DNA of 64,000 nucleotides from Geosiphon pyriformis (Eukaryota; Glomeromycota; Glomeromycetes; Archaeosporales; Geosiphonaceae): positions 76,351 through 140,350 of the forward strand of contig JAAOMT010000597.1 of NCBI GenBank assembly GCA_016748015.1. Direction: 5' to 3'. Positions 11,194-22,975 of this stretch are shown piece by piece; within the stretch, counting starts at the first letter, position 1, and each line of letters starts with the position of its first letter. A model generated the notes under the pieces. The model had not been told where the DNA came from, searched no databases, and saw nothing but the letters and a program-made list of their open reading frames with translations. The translations under genes and the position numbers were made by a program.

Positions 11194-12069
11194 TGTTACT
11201 CATAGAAAAAAAAAACAGATATAGAAAAATAGTAGACCAATAAGAAAGTAGTAGTTAGCACATGAGCACATTGCTCAGCAATGTGGAGCAATGTCAGAAA
11301 TTATGACACATTGCTCAACAATGTGAAGCAATATTAGGAATCATAGCACATTGCTCAGCAATGTGGAGTAATATCAAGAAAATACGGCACATTGCTTAGC
11401 AAGGTGAGCATTGTTTAAAGAATTATAACACATCACTTGAAAATGTAAGTAATCTCATAGAACCCAAATTATGTATATATAGTGGTAGCATTAGAAGTAG
11501 AAAAAGACAGATCTTCTAATTTAGATTTCATCTAAACAACTTTCCATTCACAAATATCAATAAATAATTATTTACTATCTCAATTCACTCTCCACTATCA
11601 ACACTTTATGTTGATAGTAATTGATACTTAACCACACTGAAACAATAGCTCTTGATCATGGCTATTGATAGAATACTAACTTGCAATTGCTTTTGTTTAT
11701 TTCTTTATTTTCTTTTATTTTCTTTTATTTTCTTTTTTTGTTATTTCTTTGGGTTTACTAAATTGATTAAGGATAAAGTGCTGAAATACAGACATCATAG
11801 GGACTGGTAAAAGACCTGTGAAACAAGGGTAGAACACTCATAGATTTAAGAATAGCTTATCAAAAAGATTACTGGCCACTATGCTGAGAAAAAAATTTGA
11901 CAAAACTGTGATTTTGGGAAGCTACGGATAAAACTATCAATTAAAATCTCTGTTTATTATACAAAGAACTCAACAACAAAACCTTCAGATATCAACACCA
12001 GAATACCAACTAAGCACCAAGTTATGGATTTGTTATTTGACTTGAGACCCCAAATAATCATTTGTAACA
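11194..12069 (+). repeat. Element B 3' LTR, 876 bp
   Basis: Begins TGTTACTC and ends TTTGTAACA. It is the A LTR in opposite orientation: tandem AGCACATTGCTC units (11260-11410), a TATATATA box at 11474-11481, a perfect 10-base stem at 11594-11603/11609-11618, and the CAATAGC/GCTATTG hairpin at about 11645-11670. Confidence 0.92.
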
Positions 12070-14520
12070 CTACTAATAGTTAAAAAAGCAACTTTAACAC
12101 TCTAATTGATAAAAATAGCTACTGTTTTTTCATTGTTGATAAAAATATTATTGATTAGAAAAAACTTACTGGTAATATTTAAAGCATACTAAATAGAAGT
12201 CTAACTATTCTCAATTCAAATTGTGTTATTAACAAACATATTAGCAGCAAAAAAAAAGAACATCCTACTACTATTCTTAATTCTGCCAATCTTTGCCACA
12301 AACTTAATATTGATCTGAATATTTACACAAATGTTTATGTCTCTTAACTTCACATAAAAGTAAATTATAAAAAATTCTTCAAAGAAAGGGTAAGAAGACC
12401 TCATTTTGATCCAATTCATCATGTACTTTATAGTCATCTAAAAAGCCAAAATCTGTCATTACTTTATTGATCCTATTTTTATGTATGTTGCCAAAAAATC
12501 TGATAAATCTATTACACATTTTTATTTGCCACAAGTTAGTCTTCAAGTGGTGTCAACTAACCAAGTCATATATTTTACATATATTCTACAAAACCAATCA
12601 AAGTTTTTTAATTTTTTTAAGAGTATCCTTAACTACTGACCCAATAACAAACACTAAAAACTGAATAGACTTACTTTTTAATACCAAAAAATTATTACTT
12701 CAAAGAACACCAAATTTGCTACATGCAGACAAAATATAATCAAATAAAACCTTAAAGAGAATCTTTCTGGCAGTTTTGATTAAAGTAATAGGTTAAGTGT
12801 TTATAAGAACCTTATAAGATTTAGAAATTATCAAAACTCATGCCCTCTTTCACAAAGCAGATACATCACCAATGGACAAATATACATTCAACAAATCCAA
12901 AAAGCATCTTAATACTTTATTATTATCATGCTTTCAAAGTTTATTAGGAATGTTTGACAAGCCAGTAGACTTGCTATCAGACAAACTATTAATTACCAAA
13001 AACAACTCTTTTATACTGATTTTCTTTATGATACCAGAAAAAACATTATCTTTTACATAATTTAATAATATATATTAGTAAGTTCAAAAATTAGACAATG
13101 TCATAAATACAATTTGCTTTTTGTTTAACTCTCTATTATCTTATTAACATTGAGCTTTATTTTTTCTAGTTTAAGAACCAATTTATTATCCATTACTAAA
13201 TAATTAAAAACCACTTTGTGAAAAAACCAATTTAAAATATTCTTAATTATACTACCCTTATCAAACTAAAATTTTTCATGCACTTTTTAATAGTTTTCTA
13301 AATAGATGTTTCCTCAGCCAATTTTGACTTGTACATCTTGGATCTTTTGCAATTTTTACAAATTAATAATAGCTGTTTAAGAATATTTATTAACTTATCA
13401 CTAATATGAAGCATGTTTGCAACTACATAAGCTTTATTATTATTTAAAGTTGACTATTTTCTTACAAAATAATCAATTTCAAGCATATCATTTGAGCACA
13501 ACTTCTTAACAATTTTGGCAACCAACAACTTTAACCCAAAAAACTTAGAAGACTGTTTGTTTCTTAAATACTGAAATTTACTAAACCAATGTCTCGAAAA
13601 TATTTCATTAACCAATTCCACTATCATCTTTTTCAGTAGTATTTACATAGCATTCAGATTACTTTGAGATTCAGCATTCAAAAATTTATTCCTTACTGTA
13701 AAAAGCTTGGCAAAAGAGCAATTCTTAAATTATATCTACTTGGCACCATTAACATTCTTGATTTTGAACTTCTAATAGTCTTTATTAGTCTATTTATGTA
13801 AGTCATTCAAGCAAACATCCAAGAGCTTACCCAAACCAATTGATATCATAACAGCTTTGTAATCAGTGTTAAAAAATATAGATACTAAATTAACTTTATA
13901 ATCAGCAATTACTAATGATAAGCTCTTATTAACAAAATGTAATTTATAATTTTCTTGACACTTCTTAAATTGTCTCAAGTTGAAGTTTTAACCAAAAAAT
14001 GTTTACTGAATAAATTAACAAAGTTCAAATCCAGACAAAACTTAAAACTTGCACTTTTTTTAGATACATTCTCATTAAAATCTTTATCTAAAACCACAAA
14101 AGTATTGGAATTAACTGTCTTGGCAATAAAAAAATTGGTAATTGATGTTTAACTAAACTTTGCTTTAGTAGAAACACCAACATATAAGCTTAAAATTATA
14201 ACTGACAACTTTTCTCTAAACAAAAGCCTTACTGAAATAATCTAACCAAGAATCTTCTCCACTTTAGACACATGCCAAGCTAGAGAATTGTTCATGATTA
14301 TGGGAACCCCAGCCCCAAAAAAACTCACATCCAAACCAGAAGTAAAAACTTGAATTCCATCAAACTTATTTATGATTTATGACCTAATATTAGACTTCAA
14401 TTTTGTTTTAGTAATAATAGAAACCATATTATCTGATTTTTTATGCCAACAAACAATGTTTTTTTGTTTTGCAGAGACATTGATACCCTAAACATTACAA
14501 GTAGCAAACTTTTAAGTTAA
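12070..14520 (-). pseudogene. LINE C ORF2 remnant (endonuclease and RT)
   Basis: The AP-endonuclease segment is readable near 14100-13990 as TVNSNTFVVLDKDFNEN followed by a Phe-Cys-Leu-Asp-Leu run, matching GGDFNEDG of LINE D. EIFSRHWFSKF lies near 13600. TARKILFKVLF lies near 12780. RFIRFFGNIH near 12500 and VMTDFG with ELDQNEVF near 12400 belong to the RT palm. FVNNTIW near 12230 is the catalytic box with both Asp changed to Asn. Numerous stops and some frame changes. Confidence 0.75.
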
Positions 14521-16480
14521 ACTAGTTATTGAAATAAAAGGAGAATTAAAGAGCCCAAACCAGAGTACAACTGATTTAATCTTGCCAAAACCAAATTAAC
14601 TGACACTTTTAGAGCCACCATTTTTGATTTTAAACCACTTATCTTGGTTGTCAGAATTCTTGAACTGCTTAAGCCAAGATTTAAGACTGTATCTTTAACT
14701 ATTGAAAAAGAAAAAACAGATAGCACCACCAGGTTCTTTAAAGCCATATTTAAATTCAAATCTGAAACCAAAGGAGCAAAAGCAGAAAAGGAAAAACATA
14801 AGAGACAGATGTTAGAAGCACTATATTTACAAAGCTCAATTTTTTTATAATGCTAAATACTTGATTTGCTAGAAGCTCTAATAAGTGCTTCAAAAAAGCC
14901 AAACAATCAATTAAAGAAGAGTTGTTATAAGAAGCAAAAGCCAGTGAGAGAAATATTATATTTGAGAATATGCTAATATCAGGAAAAACCAAAGACATTA
15001 CACAAAAAGTGGAATTACTAACAACTTAAGCTTACATTTTATTACTAAAAAAAACTAGGTAAACAATTAGCACCTGTTTTTTTTATATATGTTAATTAAA
15101 CAAGTCTGGTCTTGAGGAGTCATTATATACTTACCATGATCACCAGAATTTTCACTTATTGAACACATTAGAAATATGACCAAACTGTTTATATTAAGCA
15201 CAACAGACCAAAAAAAAACCAGTTCAATGTAAATTTACACTCTTAAAAACTGGCACAAAACCAATAGCAGTCAATTTGGATGTCTCATCAGCAAAACAAA
15301 TTACAATACATTTATCATACACATGTAAGCCCAGATTGTGGCTAATAAAGCAAGTTTTCTCACTATATGATTTCAACAAATCTGACAAATCATGAACAGT
15401 AATGCCAACTGACACAATTGCTTATTATTAATAGTTAATGCTACATGCACAAAAGCTTTTCTCATGAAAACTGATCATTTAAACACAATTATACTTGCAA
15501 TATCTGCTAACTCAAACTTTATAAGAGTCTTTTGCCAAAGACCAATTAACTGCAATTTAACTAAAACAATTTTACCAAATAAAAAAAACTGATTTTACTG
15601 CTGATTTGGAAAGATTAATAGGAATCTTCTTAATAATTATTTTTTGATCTGTTTGGCTGTTTGTTTTCTTTATATTATTATTGACTAAAATTTTTTTACT
15701 AATTGTTATTTTCCTAGTCTTATTCAAATTCAATTCAGATGTAAAAAAAAATCTGACAATCTTTAGAAATTTTAAAAAAGTGAAAGCTCTTTTAAAACCA
15801 TTTACATAATAGAAATTTTTTTTTAAATTCAAAAATTTATTATTAGAAGTTTTATCAAACACTACAAAAACTTTAATGTCTAATATGAAAGATTTAGCCA
15901 AATTAAAACTTTGTATTTTTGATACATATAACTTAAGTACTAAAAGTTGCCTAAAATCATTAAACTTAAGTAATGGAAGTATTAAGATGTCATTATTATT
16001 GCTTAAATTAATAAAAGAGAGAGCTTTTGGAAGCTGACCCAAAATATATGTTTAAGTGCAAATTTTCTATGGCATAGTATCATTTATGTTTTTATTAATC
16101 ACTGAATTATCTAAATCTGTATAACTTGTCTTTTTGGCAATCATATTCTTTATGTTTTTAACATCTGATAGCTATTAATACTATTAGCTTTGCTTTCAAT
16201 CTTACTACCTCAGAACATTACAGACTTTCTATTAACAATATTAAAATCTTTAAGACTTAAAAATTCAGCAGACAATTTAACTATACTATTATTAGCTTTA
16301 GATTTTTTTGGCTTTTTATATAACACACCATAAAAGTAAACACTTTCTATATACTTTTTTTTGGTATTAGAATAAGTTTTCAAACCAGTCAAACCAGAGC
16401 CAAAACTACTAATAGACAAGTTCATTAGTTTTATTACAGCAAAAAAAAGAGTATTAAAAGAAATTATTAAAGGAAACAAA
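14521..16480 (-). pseudogene. LINE C ORF1 remnant
   Basis: At 15572-16042 LGQLPKALSFI, KSFILDI, FFTSELNLNKT and IIIKKIPINLSKSAVKS align with LGKPLGKIDF, KLFALDI, TFTSELGLIKA and VMLKEIPVGTSAEAV of LINE D ORF1. At 15224-15415 the second RRM-like unit is present (VGITVHDL, VICFADETSKLTAIGFVPV). The zinc-knuckle region near 15200-15170 has lost most Cys residues. The C-terminal helical part is at 14526-14771. Confidence 0.75.
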
Positions 16481-17583
16481 AAAAAAAAAAAAAAAGTGAT
16501 TTCTTTAAAATTATCTTTTTTTATTATTTTAATAAGTATAAATATTATTTGTTTTAACCAGAATTTGTTATTAAAATTAATATTTTAATAAAATTTTTTT
16601 AAATAATTTTTTTAAAATTTTAAATGTTAAAATTGTTTTAATTAATTAAATTTATTATTTAATTTATTAATATTTATTTGATTTTATTTTATAATTAATA
16701 TTTAAATTGTTTTTTAAAAAACAAATTAATAATATTTTTAATTTAATTATTAATATGTACAAAAATTTTTGTAAACTTTATAAAAAAATAATATTAATGT
16801 TAATTAATTTAATAAAATAATATAAATAATATTATAAGTAAAAACAATTTAACAAATTAATAATGTTTTAAAGATTTTAAATTTTTTTAATTAAAAATAA
16901 CAAAAAAGTAATTTATTTTTAATTAAGTAAATTTATTAAAAATATTAATTATTTAAAATAAAATAAATATAATTTAAAGTAGTTTTAATTAGTTTAAATA
17001 AATAATTACATGTTGTTTTTAATACAAATTATGTTTAATATATAATATTATTATTATAAAAAATTAATTTATAATTAAATTATATTAGTAATATTAAAAA
17101 AATTATAAATAAAAATGCTTTAAATATTTAAACAATATTTATAAAATTAAAAATATAAAATAGAATTTTAATAAATTGTAGTCAAACTTGTTAAGTATTT
17201 TGCTGAGCTTAATATAATATTTATTTTTTATATAATTAAAATTTTAAATTAATTAATTGTTATTTTACAATTATTATTTAAACAAATTATTATATTTTAT
17301 AACTTTAAATTTTAATTAATAACAAAAATAAAATAATAATAATAATAATAATAATCTATTATTTCAAATTAACATATTAATTTTTAAGATCTTTAAAGTT
17401 TTTTATTTATATATTAAAAACATTAATTGTTTTATTATTTATTAAAATTGAAAAAAAAAATAATCAAAATTTAAAAATGAATTCATGAGAATATTAATAG
17501 AATCTATTCACTTTGAAAAACTTTTTCAATGTAAAAATTTCTTTGATTTTTTCTGATCGAGTTGAGCATTGGAATTACTATTT
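16481..17583. other. AT-rich spacer without recognisable genes
   Basis: Almost only A and T, with many poly-A/poly-T runs, a TAA microsatellite near 17330-17355 and no coding signal that I can support. It separates decayed LINE C from the host-gene island. Confidence 0.7.
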
Positions 17584-17814
17584 TCAAACTATTAATTGTA
17601 CACCCCGAATATCTTTACTAATTGAAAAAATTTCATGGTTACCTCGTGATCGCATGTGAGTGAACCGTTGCACAAAATTTCCATCTTTTCTCAAGATAGC
17701 AGAATATGGGGGTGGGAACTTGGATTCATCAATATTGGTAAGGTCCATTTTACTAAATGTAAAATGAGATAAGCCTATATGATTCTGAAAAAGAATAGTA
17801 AAGTTACTCACCAT
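17584..17814 (-). CDS. Small unassigned ORF, possibly an exon
   Basis: A 76-codon minus-strand frame. An ATG in good context (AAAATGGACC, near 17755) opens MDLTNIDESKFPPPYSA, followed by ILRKDGNFVQRF and HMRSRG. Its codons are more GC-balanced than the flanking spacer. A strong donor-like GGTGAGTAA lies upstream near 17805 and acceptor-like TTTACATTTAG precedes the ATG, so it could be one exon of a small split gene running toward 17.4 kb. I do not recognise the protein. Confidence 0.3.
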   Translation of the reverse strand: MVSNFTILFQNHIGLSHFTFSKMDLTNIDESKFPPPYSAILRKDGNFVQRFTHMRSRGNHEIFSISKDIRGVQLIV

Positions 17815-18461
17815 CCAAAATGACTTATTTCCGCCAATTGAAAAGAGACTTTATAAAAATTATGACAAAAAGATTGACAGTTTAACCGTTTCCGAAATCT
17901 TTGTAACTTATGTTTTATTTCACAAAAACGCCTAAAATAATATTAAAAATGGCATATTTTTAACAATTTCTACTTTTTGGCTAAAAAAAGGTCATAAAAA
18001 AAATGGTTTCTCATTTTAAACTATTTAAAAGTTTTGGTTCTCAATTTGATTGGCTATTATCAATAAAAAAATTGGTTCTAGATAATGTATTTAGGGTTCG
18101 AACTATTCACTGGTCGCATTAGAGTTTCAAGTTGGTAATCATTATTTTTCAACACCTTGCATACTTTTGCGGGAAAATACCCTTATATCAACCCTGCTAT
18201 CATTTCTCCACTTTTGTCACCCTCTTGATATTTTTCTTGAATTTCTCAGATTCCTTGTTCAACTAGAAACAGGTTTTCTGTTCATAACTTTCGTTCTTGT
18301 TTGTATCAGTTTTTTGATAAAAGTTGTGAAAATAAATATAAAAATATTAAATATTATGCTAGGCATTTTCACTAAATGACACATAAAAGTATAGTCTGAA
18401 AAGTCAAAAATAATACTCACATCGTTGTTTAAACTAAAAAAAAATTCACTATTAAAACACC
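17815..18461. promoter_or_regulatory. Intergenic region upstream of the PPZ-type phosphatase
   Basis: About 650 bases without a convincing gene, less AT-extreme than the repeats. It must hold the phosphatase promoter and 5' leader, and possibly the promoter of the small minus-strand ORF. I see no element I can name; the last bases before the ATG are A-rich (AAAACACC). Confidence 0.45.
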
Positions 18462-20171
18462 ATGGGTCAAGGGAACTCGAAAAAAGAAAGAAGAGATATT
18501 AAGACGACTATCCTACCCGAAAATTTTGAAAAAGATAATACCCTCTCAAACGAGAATTCCGTAACTTCAATCAAAGACGTCCTTAACGTTGATACAAACT
18601 CTCAAACCAAAAACCTTCCATCTAATTCAGCAGAAGAAAATTCATCTAATTCCCCTATTTCACCAACCCCAATGGAGCCGATTTTACTGCCACCAAATGG
18701 ATTAACCGATTCTACACTTGGTGATGCTCCTAATACCGCCAGTCTTACTCTCGCTTCAACGCTTTCAAATGGGAGCCTAACCAACACTTTCGTATCTTCT
18801 AATAATCGTTTGAAATCTATAGACATAGACGAAATGATTCAACGACTCAAAATTGCCGGTTATGCTGGGAAAGTTTCAAAGTCCGTTTGTCTTAAAACCG
18901 CCGAAATAACAGCTATTTGTCAGACCGCTCGTGAAATTGTTTTATCACAGCCAACCCTTATTGAACTTTCACCACCTGTGAAAATAGTGGGCGATGTACA
19001 TGGCCAGTATACAGACTTAATTCGTTTGTTTGATATGTGTGGATTCCCTCCCCAATCAAATTATTTGTTTCTTGGTGATTATGTTGATCGTGGGAAACAG
19101 AGCTTGGAAACAATTCTTTTATTACTCTGTTACAAGATTAAGTATCCCGAAAATTTTTTCCTTTTAAGAGGAAATCACGAATGCGCCAATGTGACGAGAG
19201 GTAAAATAATTAAAATTCGTGTTTAAATGAGGTTTGGAACTTGTTCTTGGCAGGGAATTGATTTTTAGTAAGGCTGGGTCGATGCAATCTTGTTGGAATA
19301 TTTCAAATTCACATCAGAAATTTCTGTCTTTAAAAAAAAACCATCCCAATCTTAATCTTTTTTCACTCAAGTTTTAAACCTTAATTTTTACAATTGAGTT
19401 GAAAAAATTATAGTTTTCGTTAATCAATTTCTTCGCTAACATCCTCAAAAATGACTGATATTTTTTAGTATATGGGTTTTATGATGAATGCAAGCGTCGC
19501 TTGAGCGTAAAGATTTGGAAAACATTTGTCGATGTCTTCAATTGCCTACCTATAGCAGCAATTGTAGCATCAAAAATCTTTTGTGTACATGGTGGTCTTT
19601 CTCCATCCCTTTCTACTATGGATGAGATTCGACATATTCAGAGACCAACAGATGTACCAGACTATGGCCTACTTAATGACCTCCTCTGGTCTGACCCTTC
19701 ACCCACTGCCGTTGATTGGGAAGATAATGAGCGAGGAGTTAGTTACTGCTTCGGGAAAGCTATTATCCACGAATTTCTTGCACGGCATGACTTTGATTTA
19801 GTATGTCGTGCTCATATGGTGGTAGAGGATGGTTACGAGTTCTTTAATGAAAGAACCCTGGTGACGGTATTTTCAGCACCCAACTATTGTGGGGAATTTG
19901 ATAATTATGGAGCGGTGATGAGCGTCAACGAGGAATTATTGTGTAGTTTTGAATTACTCAAACCACAGGATACTCCTTTGTTGAAATTGCAAACATTTAA
20001 AGGAAAACGATGGGCAAGGTACTGTTTAGAATTATCTCTATTTGAGAATAGATTCAGTATTTGCGAAATTTCTTTTCAAAATTTGGATATCTAATACATT
20101 TTCGGTTTTTTAGTGGTAATGCATATTCTCCTCACAGTCCACCCGTTATTGGTGTTCCTCAGTCTGTATGA
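18462..20171 (+). CDS. PPZ-type Ser/Thr protein phosphatase, three exons
   Basis: PP1-like metallophosphatase of the fungal PPZ type; the yeast relatives act in salt tolerance and cell-wall integrity. Exons 18462-19200, 19469-20018 and 20114-20171 give 448 residues; introns are GT-AG (268 and 95 bases). The frame joins as [15 protein letters not shown], as in the family. The N-terminus MGQGNSKK fits N-myristoylation, and a Ser/Asn/Thr-rich tail of about 125 residues precedes the catalytic domain, as in PPZ but not PP1. Catalytic motifs are intact: GDVHGQ (177-182), GDYVDRG (205-211), GNHE (237-240), then [19 protein letters not shown] and [11 protein letters not shown]. Exon 3 encodes a short Pro/Ser end. 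A possible alternative acceptor (CTTTTCCAG) lies at about 20920. PP1 proper is the main alternative. Confidence 0.9.
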
Positions 20172-20279
20172 GATATCCTTATAAAAATTCTCATGAAAAT
20201 TCCCATTGTATACTCTGCTTCATTCTTCCCACTTTGGACTTTCATAATTTTATTTTTAAATGCTCAAATCACTCATCAG

Positions 20280-20325
<46 letters not shown>

Positions 20326-21828
20326 TATTTCATTTTTTTACTTTCTGTATTTTTACTTTTGTCTACGTTTGGCTTTTAATGCGCCTTATTTCTTGTGCCT
20401 GTTGCAAGGTATGCTTCCGAGAAAAAGAACTTCTCATTTCTCAAGAAAGAAAGAACCTGATCTCCCAAATCATTGCTACTAGCTTTTTTCTTTTGTATAT
20501 AGAACGAGAGAGTTCTAAGAATAGGGAAATTTACACAAAAAGCTTGAATCGGCCACAAAAACTTATGGCTATCCAAAACCAAAATCTTCATGATAGTAAA
20601 AACTAGCTCTGAAAAGCTGGTTAGAACAATGAGTTATCGAAAAGGAAGAATGATTGATGAATTGATGATGGAGTCGACCATTCGAGGATTGCTTTTTGTT
20701 GGTGTTAGAAAGGGTTTGGGGTAATATTTGTATTCGTAGCATGCGTGATTCCTTGAAAGAGCACGATTCGTTCGACATGTATTATGTTTTTCCATTTAAT
20801 GTATGATATTAATGTTACTTTTTATAAGAAAGTCACATTTTTAAAAAAAAATTGATTATTTGTTAATTATTTCGATGGCAATTGTAGTTCTCCGAGTCAC
20901 ACAACTTTAATTAGTCTTTTCCAGAAACAGCCATTACCCGCAAATCAATTGATGCCCTAAATGGATTGGGTATCGCCCAGATCCGAAAAAAAAATCCTTC
21001 CTGAATGTACGATATTCTAATCGTAGAATCAAAAGTAAAGTAGAAAGGTTTTTGTGATCTCTGTTTTCTTATACTGTTATAACCATTTGTTTCTTTTATC
21101 CTTAACAATTTTGTTTTTTCTGTTCTTTGAGTTTCTTTTATTGGGTGTTTTTTTGTTCACATTTTTCTGCTGACCTTTGAAAAATAAAATAGAGTATATT
21201 TGTATTATATCTTTAATATTGTGAAGTTTTTTAACATTTTTAACATTATTTTTGTTGTCAATTCAAGATTAAAAACTTGTACTTATGCATGTTATTTTTT
21301 TAAGTATTAAAAACAAAATAAAATTTAGAAAAATAAGAATTATCCAATTTATTAAAATATACAAAAAAACAGTAAATAAATTAACTATAAATATTAAATA
21401 AATAAATTATAAATGCTAATTCAAAAGTGTGCTTTAGGCGTAGTTCATGCATTTATTACATGTGACCAGCCACCAGATTATAATTGAATAATAAATATCA
21501 ATTCATATATAAATATTAATGCATTTATAATTTATAAAATAAAATATTTATTTAAAGTATTAATTAGTAATTTTTCATTATTTAAAATCATTTAACTATG
21601 AAAAAATATTTTAGAGATTTGTCTTTATGATCAAAATTAATGATATTGATTCGTTTGATATAAAGCCAAATTTCTCAGCTAAGCGAATACGTGTATAAAA
21701 ATTAGCACATGTTTATTTCTAAACAAAATAGAAATCCTTGTAATACTTGTATTTAACAGATTATATCTATAACGTCGCAACATAAGAATTCTTTGGGCCT
21801 AATATTTCCATGGATGGATTTACTTAAA
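20172..21828. other. Convergent intergenic region with PPZ 3' UTR
   Basis: Lies between the 3' ends of two convergent genes. It contains the (ATC)n tract, then moderately balanced sequence to about 21100 that is probably phosphatase 3' UTR, then AT-rich spacer. Open frames here, including a poly-His one across the ATC repeat, look accidental. Confidence 0.5.
20281..20325. repeat. (ATC)15 microsatellite
   Basis: Fifteen perfect ATC units about 110 bases after the phosphatase stop codon, most likely inside its 3' UTR. Perfection of the array suggests it is recent and length-variable. Confidence 0.95.
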
Positions 21829-22975
21829 TTACCCAAGATCTTTTTGACCAAAATATCTTCGAACAATCGTTATAATGACGTTCACAAAGGATAACCTTTG
21901 GTCATGACTATTTTCCTGTGTATTGAAATCATTTTTTAGGAGTGAAATTGAAAATTTTGTTTTATTAGTTAAATTGATAGAGAACTTAGGATCAATTACC
22001 ATCAAATTTCTTATTTCTATGCATTTACGACATAGCTCTCTTAAAATCGATAATTGCTCAGACATCAAAAGTTTGTCGATTCGTATTAATAATGCGAATA
22101 TCCACTGATATTGAGAGTGTTTGATCCCTGGAAACGAAATCCAATTAATGTGAAAAGAGAGCAAAGCTAATGTTGTTTGCTATTTTAACAAATTAAAAAG
22201 ATATGGGAGATGAGGTTAAGTATATTTTATGACTTTATTAAACATATGACTAATAATGCTCTCACTTGGTTTAATCGTGAAATGATGCTCAAAAAAGGGG
22301 GATTTCCACTTATTTTATTATCTTCGAGAGCGAAATCTTCTAATAAAGAACAAGGTTTCTCTTTTGTTTCACTCTCTTCCGAACCTTTATCACTTAATTT
22401 ACTACCATAGCAAAATTTATACCAATCTGCCTCGGCTCGCGATTTTGGTATAGAAACGTCAGGGGGTAATGGTAAGGAATTTGGATTTTTCGAAAGGAAT
22501 GATTGGAAAGCCTCGGAAGTAAAAGCAGTTAATGTATCATTTAGAATATCTTTAAGAGCTAAATTATTGAAAATGCCTGGCCCAAAAAGAGGGAGCCAAC
22601 CTTACGAAGCCTCTCGAACCTATCCATGAACACGAGCTCCCAATCCAGACGTGGTAGAAATTCTTGATTTATTACACTATTAGTCTCGGTAACAGCTAGA
22701 GCAGCTTCCCAACCACGCTTAACCCAGTTTGCTGCCTTCTTTTGACCAGTGGTATGTATAGGTGGTTTTACAGCAAGAAATACGTCAGGTATTTGTGTCG
22801 CTTCCAACCTCACCATGCGCAAATACTCTTCTCCAGAACTTGGTGGTTTGTTAACTCGTTTAACAGGCTGAACTGAAACCGGTAGAGTACTCCCTAGAGT
22901 ACTTTCCTCAGCGTTCTCAAAACCATCCTTTACATAGGCTGAAAGGTTGATGCGTTGGTTCGCTAGGCTCGACAT
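21829..22975 (-). CDS. Gemin2 / SIP1 homologue (SMN complex), three exons
   Basis: Gemin2 holds the Sm-protein pentamer while the SMN complex builds spliceosomal snRNPs. Exons read on the minus strand are 22975-22606, 22558-22266 and 22179-21829, giving 337 residues. The introns are 47 and 86 bases, with donors GTAAGG and GTGAGA and acceptors TTTAG and AATAG. The family signature is visible in order: GEEYLRMVRLEATQIPDV (about residues 48-65), W.KFCYG in exon 2, PPFLSIISRLNQ at the end of exon 2, and, in exon 3, HINWI, QWIFALLIRIDKL, LRELCRKC and the terminal VRRYFGQKDLG. Joining exons 2 and 3 restores the spacing seen in animal Gemin2. The N-terminus before residue 40 is poorly conserved. Intron 1 is short, so its exact ends are the least certain point. 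Confidence 0.85.

Larger units (their letters stand above)
9642..12069 (+). mobile_element. Element B: 3' part of a Gypsy element of the same family as A
   Basis: Opens in mid-integrase (EFVYQDLIC) at the exact base after A's LTR and runs through integrase, the C-terminal extension, a polypurine tract (11178-11193) and a complete 3' LTR. Its 5' part must lie left of A, outside the window. On the right it cuts the RT region of LINE C, so the order of insertion was C, then B, then A. Confidence 0.88.
12070..16480 (-). mobile_element. LINE C: strongly AT-decayed non-LTR retrotransposon, 3' part cut off by B
   Basis: Minus-strand relative of LINE D (23306-30045). ORF1, the endonuclease, the linker and the RT up to the catalytic box can be followed by eye against D, but the reading frame is broken throughout and base composition has shifted almost wholly to A and T. 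It stops at 12070 where B's LTR begins; the remaining RT, RNase H and tail should be left of the window. The 5' end near 16480 runs into an oligo-A/T tract. Confidence 0.8.

Noticed and set aside
11255..11415. CRISPR-like array
   Set aside because: The units are short, imperfect and palindromic, lie inside an LTR, and have no spacer structure; the genome is eukaryotic.
19501..20094. Second separate phosphatase gene
   Set aside because: It is exon 2 of the gene starting at 18462; the frame joins across a GT-AG intron and completes the catalytic domain.
20193..20606. Frame with a long poly-His run
   Set aside because: The His run is only the (ATC)n microsatellite read in one frame, located in the probable 3' UTR of the phosphatase; flanking residues have no coding character.
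21421..21490. Possible tRNA-like stretch
   Set aside because: It is locally GC-richer, but I could not fold a cloverleaf or find matching T-arm and acceptor sequences.
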